This document shows, piece by piece, positions 25,148-33,283 of a stretch of 63,407 nt of DNA. A program made the position numbers and the translations under genes. Every line of letters begins with the position of its first letter. Position 1 is the stretch's first letter. The DNA comes from Chloroflexota bacterium (GTDB lineage: Bacteria > Chloroflexota > Anaerolineae > Aggregatilineales > Phototrophicaceae): NCBI GenBank assembly GCA_016223085.1, contig JACRPS010000019.1, positions 1 to 63,407 on the forward strand. The letters run 5' to 3'. Below the pieces are notes generated by a model, which was not told the origin of the DNA, did no database searches, and was given only the letters and a program-made list of their open reading frames with translations.

Positions 25148-25182
25148 CAACACGCTCGTTGCCATCCCGCCGGAGCCGTTCC

Positions 25183-26427
25183 ATGCCCGATTTGGAAGTT
25201 TTTGAAGCCGAAGTCAAAAAGAACATTAAACAACTTTCGTCCAAGGATGCCAAAGTTCGCCGCAAAGCCGCCGCCTGGCTGGGCGAGGCCGGCGACCCAA
25301 CCGCGATCACCGCGCTGGTGCAGGTGTACAAAAATGACCGTGACGCCCGCGTTCGGGAAGCGGCGCGGTATTCGCTGGGGATGTTCCGCGCCCTCCAGGA
25401 AGCCTGGGACGACGATCAGGAGCGGGTGGGCCAACTGCTGGAGGATGTCGCCCTGAACGGCAAAATGGGGCGGCGCGTGCCCGTCCGCGTCCGCACGCTG
25501 GTGAAAGTGGAACTGGCGCTGCTGCTGGCGGCGCTGCTGATCGTAGGGGCGGCGTTTGTCCTGCCGCTGCTGCTGCGCCCCGGTATTGTGCCCAATCCTC
25601 AGCCGTTGACGACAACTTCCAGCCGCGAAGCAGTTATGGCCGACCTGCGCGCCCAGTGGCAGCAGCTTACTAACGACACCGAAACGCTGCGCCAGGAATA
25701 CCAGAAGGCGCTGACCGGGCAACCGCCGGATTGCAACCGCAGTCTTACCCCGGTCGTGTCCCGGCTATCCGCTGCCGAACGCCGCGAATATCCTGAGGCA
25801 GCGCAGATCGCCGACCGGCTGGATGAAGCCGGACAGCGGTTTAGCGAGGCGAAAACCGCCTACGACCGCGCCTGCCAGCAGAGCGCGCCGCTGGCCGCGT
25901 CCGACGTTGGTCCACTGCTGGCGCAGCTTGGCGCGGTCAGCCAGTCGCTGGCGGAGATCGAGGCGCAGCTTTCTGGCACGCCCGCTACTGCCGCGCCCAC
26001 CGCTGCGCCTGCCAGCGCCGAACCCGCCGCCACGCCGGTGAACGTGCGCGACCATATTCAGGCGTTGCAGCAGATCATTGACACGATGAGCGGCTTCCGT
26101 GGGGCGAATACCCTGCTTATCCAGTATTGGACGGAAGTGCAGACCAGCGGTACGACCCAGGGCTGCCGCGAAACTGCGCCGGTGATTCCTGCCGATTACA
26201 CGCTGCCGTCCGACGTGGCGCAGGCATCGCCCAATCTGGCGCTGGCGGCCAGTCTGGTTAATACCGGCCTGCGTGGCGTCCGCGATGGCTGGCAGGTGTT
26301 TGCGGCGGCCTGCGCTGGTGGCTCACCGGGGCCGTCGGCGGCATCCGGCTTAACCCGCGCCAATGCCGCCAACGAGGCATTTGCCCAGGCGGCGAAGCTG
26401 CTCACCGCGCTGCGCGGCGGTTCGTAA
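25183..26427 (+). CDS. HEAT-repeat protein with a membrane anchor
   Basis: 414 residues. An N-terminal HEAT/PBS-lyase-type repeat region (KDAKVRRKAAAWLGEAGDPTAITALVQVY, then DARVREAARYSLGMF) faces the cytoplasm. One strong transmembrane helix follows near residues 112-132 (VELALLLAALLIVGAAFVL). The remaining 280 residues, rich in Ala, Gln and Thr with several cysteines, would lie outside. A Pro/Ala/Thr linker separates two extracytoplasmic parts. The ATG at 25183 (GGAG eight bases before) is preferred over an upstream start that would run through a palindromic repeat. Function unknown; a scaffold role is plausible. Confidence 0.6.
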   Translation: MPDLEVFEAEVKKNIKQLSSKDAKVRRKAAAWLGEAGDPTAITALVQVYKNDRDARVREAARYSLGMFRALQEAWDDDQERVGQLLEDVALNGKMGRRVPVRVRTLVKVELALLLAALLIVGAAFVLPLLLRPGIVPNPQPLTTTSSREAVMADLRAQWQQLTNDTETLRQEYQKALTGQPPDCNRSLTPVVSRLSAAERREYPEAAQIADRLDEAGQRFSEAKTAYDRACQQSAPLAASDVGPLLAQLGAVSQSLAEIEAQLSGTPATAAPTAAPASAEPAATPVNVRDHIQALQQIIDTMSGFRGANTLLIQYWTEVQTSGTTQGCRETAPVIPADYTLPSDVAQASPNLALAASLVNTGLRGVRDGWQVFAAACAGGSPGPSAASGLTRANAANEAFAQAAKLLTALRGGS

Positions 26428-26432
26428 CCTGC

Positions 26433-26487
26433 GTATCCACCCGTAAACCGCTTTTATCTGTCGGTAGGGGCACGGCGTGCCCCTGCC
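26433..26487. repeat. Palindromic element A, shortened copy
   Basis: Outer arm TATCCACCCGTAAACC and a core missing five central bases (GTAGGGGCACGGCGTGCCCC). It begins a few bases after the HEAT-protein stop. Confidence 0.75.
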
Positions 26488-26534
26488 AAAACATTTGCTA
26501 CATGCTTAAATATCATCAGAAAGAAGCACACCTT

Positions 26535-27776
26535 ATGTCCGAAACACGCACGTTTCCTCCATCCTTCTGGTGGGGCGTGGCCGGCGCGGCGCATCAGGTC
26601 GAAGGCGGCAACGTCAACAGCGACTCGTGGGTGCTGGAACACGTGCCCGACTCGCCGTTTGCGGAGCCATCCGGCGACGCCTGCGACCACTACCACCGCT
26701 ATCCGCAGGACATCGCCCTGATCGCCTCGCTCGGTTTTAACGCCTACCGTTTCTCAATTGAGTGGGCGCGCATCGAGCCGGAGGAGGGAGAGTTCTCGTA
26801 CGCGGCGCTGGAACACTACCGCCGGATGCTGGCAGCCTGCCACGAACATCACCTCACGCCGATTGTCACCTATCACCACTTCACCTCGCCGCGCTGGTTT
26901 GCCGCGAAGGGCGGCTGGGAAGTGCTGGACAACGCCGCCCGGTTCGCGCGCTACTGCGACCGGGCAACCGCCCATCTGGGCGACCTGATCGGCGCGGCCT
27001 GCACCCTGAACGAGCCGAACGTCGGCCTGCTGATTCAGCGGATGGGATACATGCCGCCGGACGATGTTCTGCTGAATGCACCCTATCGCCGCGCTGCGGC
27101 CAGAGCGGTTGGCAGCGACACGTTTGCCGCTTTCCCCAACTGCCGCCAGGCTCCGGCGCGGGATACCTTCCTCCAGGCGCACCGGCTGGCGGTTGAGGCG
27201 ATCAAAGCCGGGCCGGGGGATTTCCCGGTCGGTATGACACTGGCAATGGTAGATCATCAGGCTGTGCCGGGCGGCGAAGCGGCACGTGACAGTGCCCGCC
27301 GCGCCATTGACGACATATTCCTGGACGTGGCGCGCGCCGATGATTTTATCGGGGTGCAGACCTACAGCCGGATGCGGCACGGGCCAGACGGTCCGCTGCC
27401 ACCGGAAGACGGCGTTGAACTGACGCAGATGGGCTACGAATTCTGGCCGGAGGCGCTGGAAGCGACCATTCGCTACGCCGCCGGCTACACTGGCAGGCCG
27501 GTGCTGGTGACGGAGAACGGCATCGGCACGGAAGACGACACGCGCCGCATCGAATACGTGCGCCGCGCGCTGGCCGGGGTACACCGCTGTTTGCAGGACG
27601 GCATTGACGTGCGCGGCTACTGCTACTGGTCGGTGTTTGACAATTTTGAGTGGTCGCTGGGCTACCGGCCTAAGTTCGGCCTGATCGCCGTTGACCGCGT
27701 GACGCAGACACGCACGCTCAAACCCAGCGCGGAATGGCTGGGCAGCGTGGCGCGGCAGAATGCGCTGGTCGGGTAA
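26535..27776 (+). CDS. GH1 family glycosidase (beta-glucosidase/beta-galactosidase type)
   Basis: A 413-residue (beta/alpha)8 barrel of family GH1, which hydrolyses beta-linked gluco-, galacto- or fucosides with retention. The acid/base is Glu160 in TLNEP and the nucleophile Glu327 in LVTENG; FPPSFWWGVAGAAHQVEGG opens the domain, and YCYWSVFDNFEWSLGY closes it. No signal peptide, so it acts on imported disaccharides in the cytoplasm. It lies alone, with no transporter beside it. An in-frame ATG 33 bp upstream is less likely to be the start. Confidence 0.9.
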   Translation: MSETRTFPPSFWWGVAGAAHQVEGGNVNSDSWVLEHVPDSPFAEPSGDACDHYHRYPQDIALIASLGFNAYRFSIEWARIEPEEGEFSYAALEHYRRMLAACHEHHLTPIVTYHHFTSPRWFAAKGGWEVLDNAARFARYCDRATAHLGDLIGAACTLNEPNVGLLIQRMGYMPPDDVLLNAPYRRAAARAVGSDTFAAFPNCRQAPARDTFLQAHRLAVEAIKAGPGDFPVGMTLAMVDHQAVPGGEAARDSARRAIDDIFLDVARADDFIGVQTYSRMRHGPDGPLPPEDGVELTQMGYEFWPEALEATIRYAAGYTGRPVLVTENGIGTEDDTRRIEYVRRALAGVHRCLQDGIDVRGYCYWSVFDNFEWSLGYRPKFGLIAVDRVTQTRTLKPSAEWLGSVARQNALVG

Positions 27777-27863
27777 AGATCAAAATGCTGGTACGGGCGA
27801 CGCCGCCTCGGAAGGCAAAAACACGTGGGGCGCAGTACGCTGCGCCCCGACTGTTCCAGTTCG

Positions 27864-28118
27864 TTATTCTCCGGGCGGCGGTGGAACCGGCAAATCCTCC
27901 ACCGGCACGTCTTTCCACTTTTTGCCTTCGTCCACCAGCATCACCGGCAAACCCTCCCGAATTGGATATTTGTAACCGGAATCGGCGCTGACCAGCCAGC
28001 AGCCCTTCACCAGTTCCAGGCGACCGGGGTCATCCCCGCGATCCTTGTAGTGGACGGCTACCGGGCAGCGCAGGATTTCAAGCAACTGTGGGTCAATCGG
28101 CGAAACGGATTCAGACAT
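27864..28118 (-). CDS. Trm112-like protein
   Basis: 84 residues with the Trm112 pattern: IDPQLLEILRCPV, then LVSADSGYKYPIREGLPVML. The zinc-binding cysteines of the eukaryotic protein are reduced to one, as in many bacterial members. Such proteins activate or stabilise methyltransferases or glycosyltransferases; no partner is adjacent. The ATG at 28118 has CAGGAAG seven bases upstream. The C-terminus is Pro-rich. Divergent from the cytochrome gene. Confidence 0.75.
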   Translation of the reverse strand: MSESVSPIDPQLLEILRCPVAVHYKDRGDDPGRLELVKGCWLVSADSGYKYPIREGLPVMLVDEGKKWKDVPVEDLPVPPPPGE

Positions 28119-28269
28119 CGTCAACTTCCTGCTGGTTTACGGTTCAGGCAGCAGAGTATAGCCGCGCCGCTGGCGACCGTCAATAACGAGGCGCTTTGCC
28201 GATCAGCCATTGGCTGGCTACAATACCGCCAGCATCCGATTTTCGATTGACTTGAAGGACGCTGGAGAT

Positions 28270-29010
28270 ATGCGCGGCACTCAGGTGTTTTTTGTGGCCT
28301 GTCTGGCGATCAGCGCGGCGCTGCTGCTGGCGGTCGGGGTATCCACCATGCCGCCGCGTTCCATGCCGGCGGCAGCGGCTGCCGGCGCGGCGGTCTGGCG
28401 TGCCTATCGCTGCGAGGGCTGCCACACCCTGTTCGGCCAGGGCGGAGCTTACGCGCCCGACATCACGCGCAGCTACGGCCAGCGCGGCCCGGATTACCTG
28501 CGCGAATTCCTGGTGAATCCGTCCGCCTTCCATCCTGGCGCGCGGGTGATGCCCGCGCTCGGCCTCACCCGAACCGAAACCGACCATCTGCTGGCTTTCC
28601 TGCAGTGGGTGGATGGGCAAAATACCGGCTGGCCACCGCGCCCGCTTCGGGTCGCCGGCGGCGCTGACACGGAGGTGAGCGTCGCCAGCGCGGACACCAC
28701 CGCCAGCCTGCCCGCCGAGCCGGCTGCGCGGGGGGAATACTGGTTCAAGCGCCCGCCCGCCATCTGCGCGACCTGCCACGCGCTGACGCCGAATACGGTC
28801 ATCGTTGGGCCATCGCTGGCGGGAATTGCCAGCCGCGCCGCCGACCGTGTGCCGGGCATGGCTGCCGAAGCCTATCTGCGCGAGTCGATACTGAATCCCG
28901 GCGCGTTTGTTGTGCCCGGCTTCCCGGACGCGATGCAGAAGAATCTGGGCGAACACTTAAGCGCAGAACAGATTAACGACATCATCGCCTTTCTGCTGAC
29001 GCTGGAATAA
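28270..29010 (+). CDS. Membrane-anchored dihaem cytochrome c (NorC-like first half)
   Basis: 246 residues. An N-terminal signal anchor (residues 7-26) is followed by a first cytochrome c domain with CEGCH, whose surroundings (RCEGCHTLFGQGGAYAPDI) resemble NorC, the small subunit of nitric-oxide reductase. After a linker, a second domain has CATCH in a context typical of class I cytochromes c. Two c-type haems outside the membrane are thus expected, with Met ligands plausible in the segments VMPALGLT and PGFPDAM. No norB or oxidase gene is in view, so the redox partner is unknown. AAGGA precedes the ATG. Confidence 0.75.
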   Translation: MRGTQVFFVACLAISAALLLAVGVSTMPPRSMPAAAAAGAAVWRAYRCEGCHTLFGQGGAYAPDITRSYGQRGPDYLREFLVNPSAFHPGARVMPALGLTRTETDHLLAFLQWVDGQNTGWPPRPLRVAGGADTEVSVASADTTASLPAEPAARGEYWFKRPPAICATCHALTPNTVIVGPSLAGIASRAADRVPGMAAEAYLRESILNPGAFVVPGFPDAMQKNLGEHLSAEQINDIIAFLLTLE

Positions 29011-29122
29011 TCTGGCGCCGCTGCTGAACGATTGATGAGACTGGTTGCAGCAGGTAGCCAGTGAAACGGGGATGTGGTACTTTTGACGGGCATGTTTACT
29101 GGAAACGTGAGGAGGTTGGATC

Positions 29123-29551
29123 ATGCCGGTTCGTAAAGCAGAAGCCGTGTGGCGCGGGAATCTCAACGAGGGTGGCGGCACGGTTAAAGTGGGCAGTGGG
29201 CTGATGCAGGCGGATTATACCTGGAAAGCCCGCGCGGAAGAAGAAAGCGGGAAAACCAACCCCGAAGAACTGCTGGGCGCGGCGCTGGCAAGCTGCTACG
29301 CCATGTTCCTGTCGAATCAACTGGCGAAGGCGGGGCACACCGTCAACCGGGTGCAGGCGACCGCCAACGTGCATCTGGGGCGCGAAGGCGGCCTGAAGGT
29401 GACGGAGATCGCGCTTGACGTGGAAGGCCATGTCACCGGCATTGACGCCGCGACCTTCCAGGATTTTGCGGAAAAGGCCAAAGGCTGCCCAATTTCGGTG
29501 GCGCTTGGCAGCGTGCCGAGCATCACAGTCAACGCCCGGCTGGTGGGATAG
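29123..29551 (+). CDS. OsmC-family peroxiredoxin
   Basis: 142 residues of the OsmC/Ohr family, which reduces organic hydroperoxides. The first catalytic cysteine is in ALASCYAMFLS and the second in EKAKGCPISVALG; the active-site Arg/Glu-rich segment (TWKARAEEESGKTNPEELLGAALA) precedes the first. GAGGAGG lies before the ATG. It reads toward the sigma-factor gene, with palindromic element A between the two stops. Confidence 0.9.
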   Translation: MPVRKAEAVWRGNLNEGGGTVKVGSGLMQADYTWKARAEEESGKTNPEELLGAALASCYAMFLSNQLAKAGHTVNRVQATANVHLGREGGLKVTEIALDVEGHVTGIDAATFQDFAEKAKGCPISVALGSVPSITVNARLVG

Positions 29552-29563
29552 CGGTCGTGAATT

Positions 29564-29591
29564 GCAGGGGCACGGCATGCCGTGCCCCTGC
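29564..29591. repeat. Palindromic element A core between convergent genes
   Basis: A perfect 28-bp palindrome GCAGGGGCACGG-CATG-mirror, 12 bp after the osmC stop and 9 bp before the sigma-factor stop on the other strand. A natural place for a bidirectional terminator. Confidence 0.85.
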
Positions 29592-29600
29592 GGGTAATGA

Positions 29601-30167
29601 TTACACCCTGCACCCACCCTCCGAGCAGCAGGCGCAGTGGGGATAGTAGTCAATCACCTTGCCCAGCCGGTCAAATTCAAAGTGGCAGCAGGCCAGCAGC
29701 ATGTCGTGCAGCATCTTGCGCCCGCGCTGGACCCGCGATTTGGCGCCGGACAGCGAAATCCCCAGCCGTTGCGCCAGTTCTTTCTGCGTCAGCCCTTCGT
29801 ATTCGGTCAGCAGCAGTGCCTCGCGGTAACCTTCCGGCAGCAGTTCGATCATAGCGCGCACGCTGGCGGCCAGCCGTTCGGTGATATCGTCGGTCACGTC
29901 GAGGCTGTTGGGGTCAGGCAGGGTGTCGCTGATTTCATCCGCCGGACGCTGCGCCCGGTAATAATCGTACACGGCGTTGCGCGCGATCTGGTACACCCAT
30001 GCTTGCAGGCGGTCTTCATCCCGCAGCGTCTGCACGTGGGTGTGTATCTTCAGATACACCTCCTGCAGCACGTCATCGGCAGCCTGCGGGTCCGGCAGGC
30101 GCCTGCGGATAAAGCGTTCCAGCGGCGTGTTCAACTGCATCCAGATTGTTTCTACCGGCGTATCCAT
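29601..30167 (-). CDS. ECF sigma factor, SigZ-like
   Basis: 188 residues with sigma region 2 (FIRRRLPDPQAADDVLQEVYLKI, LQAWVYQIARNAVYDYYR) and region 4 (LPEGYREALLLTEYEGLTQKELAQRLGIS). It ends in a cysteine/histidine-rich tail (LLACCHFEFDR ... YYPHCACCSEGGC) that could bind metal or sense redox state and is typical of the SigZ group. No anti-sigma factor gene is adjacent, so the tail itself may be the sensor. The OsmC peroxiredoxin next door hints at a redox link, by position only. Confidence 0.8.
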   Translation of the reverse strand: MDTPVETIWMQLNTPLERFIRRRLPDPQAADDVLQEVYLKIHTHVQTLRDEDRLQAWVYQIARNAVYDYYRAQRPADEISDTLPDPNSLDVTDDITERLAASVRAMIELLPEGYREALLLTEYEGLTQKELAQRLGISLSGAKSRVQRGRKMLHDMLLACCHFEFDRLGKVIDYYPHCACCSEGGCRV

Positions 30168-30206
30168 GCCGTAAAATCCCTCACTATGTCGGAATAAATG
30201 TTTTTT

Positions 30207-30236
30207 GTAGGGGCGGGTTTGTAAACCCGTCCCTGC
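30207..30236. repeat. Palindrome of element A type, diverged centre
   Basis: GTAGGGGCGGGTTTG and its mirror lie upstream of the sigma-factor gene. Confidence 0.6.
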
Positions 30237-30287
30237 GTGGTCACTGCCTATACTATAGACGGAAACCGCGTTTAAAAGGACGCAAAC

Positions 30288-31634
30288 TCACCGCCGCAGC
30301 CGCCCGAAAAACGCGATGGCGGCGGGCACAGCCAGCGGCAGCAGCGACGCGCTCCCGCCCGCCGGCAGGCGCAGCGGGGCGGTGCGTTCCGCCGGCGACA
30401 GCGGCGCCGGCACGAAGATCGCCACAAACACCACCAGCGCCAGCACCGCGATGAACCGCCGCCGGTTGTCCAGCGGCGTGATCGAATCGAGCGGCGTCGC
30501 GTACATCCGCCCGAAGATCAGTAGCAGCAGCACCCAGAACAGCCACACGTCGGTCAGGAACACCAGACCGATCATGATCGCCAGCAGCGGAAAATACAGC
30601 TTGCGGGCGTGGTCGCCGATGAGGGAATACAGCACGTGGCCGCCATCAAGCTGGCCGATGGGAATCAGGTTGAGCGCCGTCACCAGCAGTCCGGTCCAGC
30701 CCGCCCAGGCCAGTTGGTTGCAGTTGATACACACATCCACCCGGCCATCCGGCACGAAGCGCCCGTAGACGATGGTCTTGGCCGCCGCGTACAGCAGCGA
30801 GTCGCCTTCGTACAGGCCGCCGGGGGTGATCGGTTGCAGCGGCGCCTGCGACAACCCAATAAACAGAATCGGGATGGCAAACAGCAGGCCCGTCAGCGGC
30901 CCGGCGGCGCCCACGTCCAGCAGCATCTTGCGGTTGCGCATCGGCTGGCGAAGCTGGATAAACGCGCCCATCGTGCCAAACAGGCTGATCAGCGGCAGCG
31001 GAATGAAATACGGCAGCGTCACCGCCAGCTTGTGCCGCCGCGCCGCGAAGTAGTGCCCCAGTTCGTGCGCGCCGAGGATGAGCAGAATCGCGCCGGCGTA
31101 GGGCAGGCCGCGCCACAGTTCCAGAAAGAAGTTGTTGGACAGCCGCAGCGCCAGCAGCGGACTGACGCGGGCCACTTCCTGTATCGCCAGATCGGTGCCG
31201 ACCATCAGCACGCTGACCAGTGTCGCCAGGAACAGCAGCAGGTTCGGCCACCAGGGGCGCGGCTGTGGGTTGATGCGTCCGCTGACAACCTGCACCACGT
31301 GCGGCCCGGCGGTTTCACCGCGCTGCGCCTCCGCCTTACGGAAAATGGGGAAATGGTTGGATGGCGTCAGCAGACCGTCCAGCCGGTCGTAGGCCGCTTC
31401 GGACTCCAGCAGCAGACGGCCTTCAAAGGTTGCCACCAGGCGGTTTTCCGCCAGCGTGGGCGGCAGGCCGTTGAGAGCTGGTTCGCGCTCCGGGAAGGTT
31501 TCCTTTTCGATTACCAGCACCTCGGCCACCTTCTGCCGGATGTCGTTGATGAGCAGTTCTTCCCTGGACATCGGCGGCAGATTCAGCCGCGCGATTGGCT
31601 GGTCATCGCGTGAGGTGGCAGGTTCGTTAAACAT
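30288..31634 (-). CDS. Site-2 protease family (M50) membrane metalloprotease
   Basis: 448 residues. A cytoplasmic N-terminal part of about 125 residues precedes six or more membrane helices. The zinc site is HELGH (190-194) in LILGAHELGHYFAARR, with the third ligand Asp330 in QLDGGHVLYSL. FIPLPLISLFGTMGAFIQL matches the EGY1/S2P group that lacks a PDZ domain. AGGAG is seven bases before the ATG at 31634. It would cut membrane-spanning substrates such as anti-sigma factors or leftover signal peptides; the nearby ECF sigma gene is in the same direction but has its own start region. Confidence 0.85.
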   Translation of the reverse strand: MFNEPATSRDDQPIARLNLPPMSREELLINDIRQKVAEVLVIEKETFPEREPALNGLPPTLAENRLVATFEGRLLLESEAAYDRLDGLLTPSNHFPIFRKAEAQRGETAGPHVVQVVSGRINPQPRPWWPNLLLFLATLVSVLMVGTDLAIQEVARVSPLLALRLSNNFFLELWRGLPYAGAILLILGAHELGHYFAARRHKLAVTLPYFIPLPLISLFGTMGAFIQLRQPMRNRKMLLDVGAAGPLTGLLFAIPILFIGLSQAPLQPITPGGLYEGDSLLYAAAKTIVYGRFVPDGRVDVCINCNQLAWAGWTGLLVTALNLIPIGQLDGGHVLYSLIGDHARKLYFPLLAIMIGLVFLTDVWLFWVLLLLIFGRMYATPLDSITPLDNRRRFIAVLALVVFVAIFVPAPLSPAERTAPLRLPAGGSASLLPLAVPAAIAFFGRLRR

Positions 31635-31642
31635 GGGCAACT

Positions 31643-31803
31643 CCTGAGGACTGAGGACAAAGTACTGAGTTCTGAAGTAGGTTCTCGAAACAAATCAACG
31701 AAAAAATGCGCGTCCGTAGGGACACGGCATGCCGTGTCCCTACAAAAACATTCGTTAACTTAATTGAGTAATCATGCTTTTACTCAGCACTCAGTCCTCA
31801 GCA
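31643..31803. repeat. Nested composite palindrome (element C arms around element A core)
   Basis: From outside in: CTGAGGACTGAG / CTCAGTCCTCAG, then AACGAAAAAATG / CATTCGTT, then the perfect element A core (31716-31743, GTAGGGACACGG-CATG-mirror). The whole 160 bp is symmetric and separates the protease gene from the lipoprotein gene. Confidence 0.8.
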
Positions 31804-31819
31804 CTATAGCGGATTGACA

Positions 31820-32839
31820 TTAAGGCGGCGTGATAATCTGCCACGATTGCCCGTTGGGCAGCAGTTGCAGCACCGTGCCGTCGGCGCTGTTGAGGTACAG
31901 GTTCTCGGCCTCCTCGTCCGCCCCTACCGTTTGCAGGAAGCCCTCATAGGCGGTTTCCTCGGCCACGCCCAGCCCCAGCCGGTTGCGGACAAGATCATTG
32001 CCGCGCCATACAAAGCCGAGGATGCGCTTCGGCTGTACCAGACCGGGCGGCAGCGACCGCTCGAAGGTTTCGTCCAGTTCGGGATGCACCGCCGGGTCGT
32101 AACGGTTGTCAAAGGCCACCCAGGCCGGTTCAAGGCCGTCGTTAAACAGGGCGTAAACGGTATCCTGCGCCTGCACGTACACCATGCGCCCGCGCTCAAA
32201 CGGCTGCTCCAGCAGCGTAGTCGGCTGTGCCGGGCCGCGCGGGCAGTTGTCCGGCGCGGGCTGGAAGAACCAGGCATCCGGGCAGGTGAGCGGCAGTGTC
32301 AGGGTTTGTTCGGTTTTTAATGCTCCGTCACCCACGCTCAGCACAAAACTGACCTGTCCCCGGTCGGCGCGGCGGGTAGGCACGCTCAGGTTGCCATCGG
32401 GCGCGACGTTCCATAGCTGGTTGCGGACGCCGTTCTGGTCGAGCCGGTAAATCACCGCGCCGTTCGCGCCGCGCGTGGACCAGAACAGCGTGACCGGGCT
32501 GCCCGGCGCGACCGCCAGCGTATCCGACGTAAAAAACTCGATACGTGGGGCGTTCGGGTTGGCTACCCGCGTCGGTGTGGACTGCTGCGCCGGCGTGCGC
32601 GTCGGCCCGAACAGCGCCGTTGGCGACGGCCCGAAGGTGGCGGTCAGCGCCGGCGGTGTCGGCGAAACCAGCCGCACGCTCGCTCCCGGTGTGCGGGTTG
32701 GCGTTTCGGTGTAAGTCGCCGTCACGGTTGGCCGCGCCGTGGGAATGACCAGAGGCGCGCCCGCGCCGCAGGCGGAAAGCAGGGCAGTGATGAGGAACGA
32801 AGTCAGCGGGATGAGTAAAAACCGGCGCATGTGTCTCAT
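31820..32839 (-). CDS. Secreted lipoprotein with Thr/Pro-rich linker
   Basis: 339 residues. A lipoprotein signal peptide (RRFLLIPLTSFLITALLSAC, lipobox LSAC) is followed by a Thr/Pro/Ala-rich linker of about 60 residues, then a beta-rich domain (PRIEFFTSDTLAVAPGSPVTLFWSTRGANG) and a C-terminal globular part with no known family. A TATACT lies seven bases before the ATG at 32839 and no Shine-Dalgarno is present, so translation may be leaderless; the ATG at 32830 is an alternative. The linker composition is shared with other exported proteins in the window. Confidence 0.7.
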   Translation of the reverse strand: MRHMRRFLLIPLTSFLITALLSACGAGAPLVIPTARPTVTATYTETPTRTPGASVRLVSPTPPALTATFGPSPTALFGPTRTPAQQSTPTRVANPNAPRIEFFTSDTLAVAPGSPVTLFWSTRGANGAVIYRLDQNGVRNQLWNVAPDGNLSVPTRRADRGQVSFVLSVGDGALKTEQTLTLPLTCPDAWFFQPAPDNCPRGPAQPTTLLEQPFERGRMVYVQAQDTVYALFNDGLEPAWVAFDNRYDPAVHPELDETFERSLPPGLVQPKRILGFVWRGNDLVRNRLGLGVAEETAYEGFLQTVGADEEAENLYLNSADGTVLQLLPNGQSWQIITPP

Positions 32840-32956
32840 GGGGGAAAGTATAGCCGTGAATGGTGATTTTTGCCTGTATTCCCTGGCCTGCCTGACGATT
32901 GGCCTACGCGGTTTAATCGTCAACCGTTCCAATTGATATTTCGAGTTATAATAAGG

Positions 32957-33151
32957 ATAAGAGATGAGCCATCGTTTGCTTCACCGTTGTGGGTTAGCGA
33001 GGTACTCAGCGGCACGTCACTAACTTACGCTGTCCCGGCAAATAAGGCGCTGGCAGATGGAGTGTATTACTGGCGCGTGCGGGCACAGAACGCAAACCGT
33101 GTCTGGGGGCCGTGGAGCGCTGCCGACAGCTTCGTGGTGGATATGCCATAG
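32957..33151 (+). pseudogene. Remnant of the C-terminal domain of a CSLREA-type exoprotein
   Basis: The frame encodes SGTSLTYAVPANKALADGVY and YWRVRA-N, WGPWSAADSFVVDMP, which aligns over its length with the C-terminus of the intact gene just downstream (SALELTIPADRALGDGVYFW, RVRAMN, RWSAAEQIIINAP). The signal peptide, beta-helix and most of the gene are absent. It looks like the surviving tail of a duplicated neighbour. The rest of this gap (32840-32956) is AT-rich and holds a TATAAT at 32947. Confidence 0.75.
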
Positions 33152-33283
33152 CCGGCGATCAGTTGAGCAGGTCGCCGGCTGCTGTTCCTGATCTGCGGCA
33201 CAACGCTAACGCATTATGCCCGTGCAAGGTTCACGCACTACGATTGGACTGTTGAAGCCTGCACTGCTGAAGGAAATCCCTGC

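Noticed and set aside
25048-25182. N-terminal extension of the HEAT-repeat protein
   Set aside because: The extension is Arg/Ser-rich and runs through a palindromic repeat. The ATG at 25183 has a ribosome site and starts the domain cleanly.
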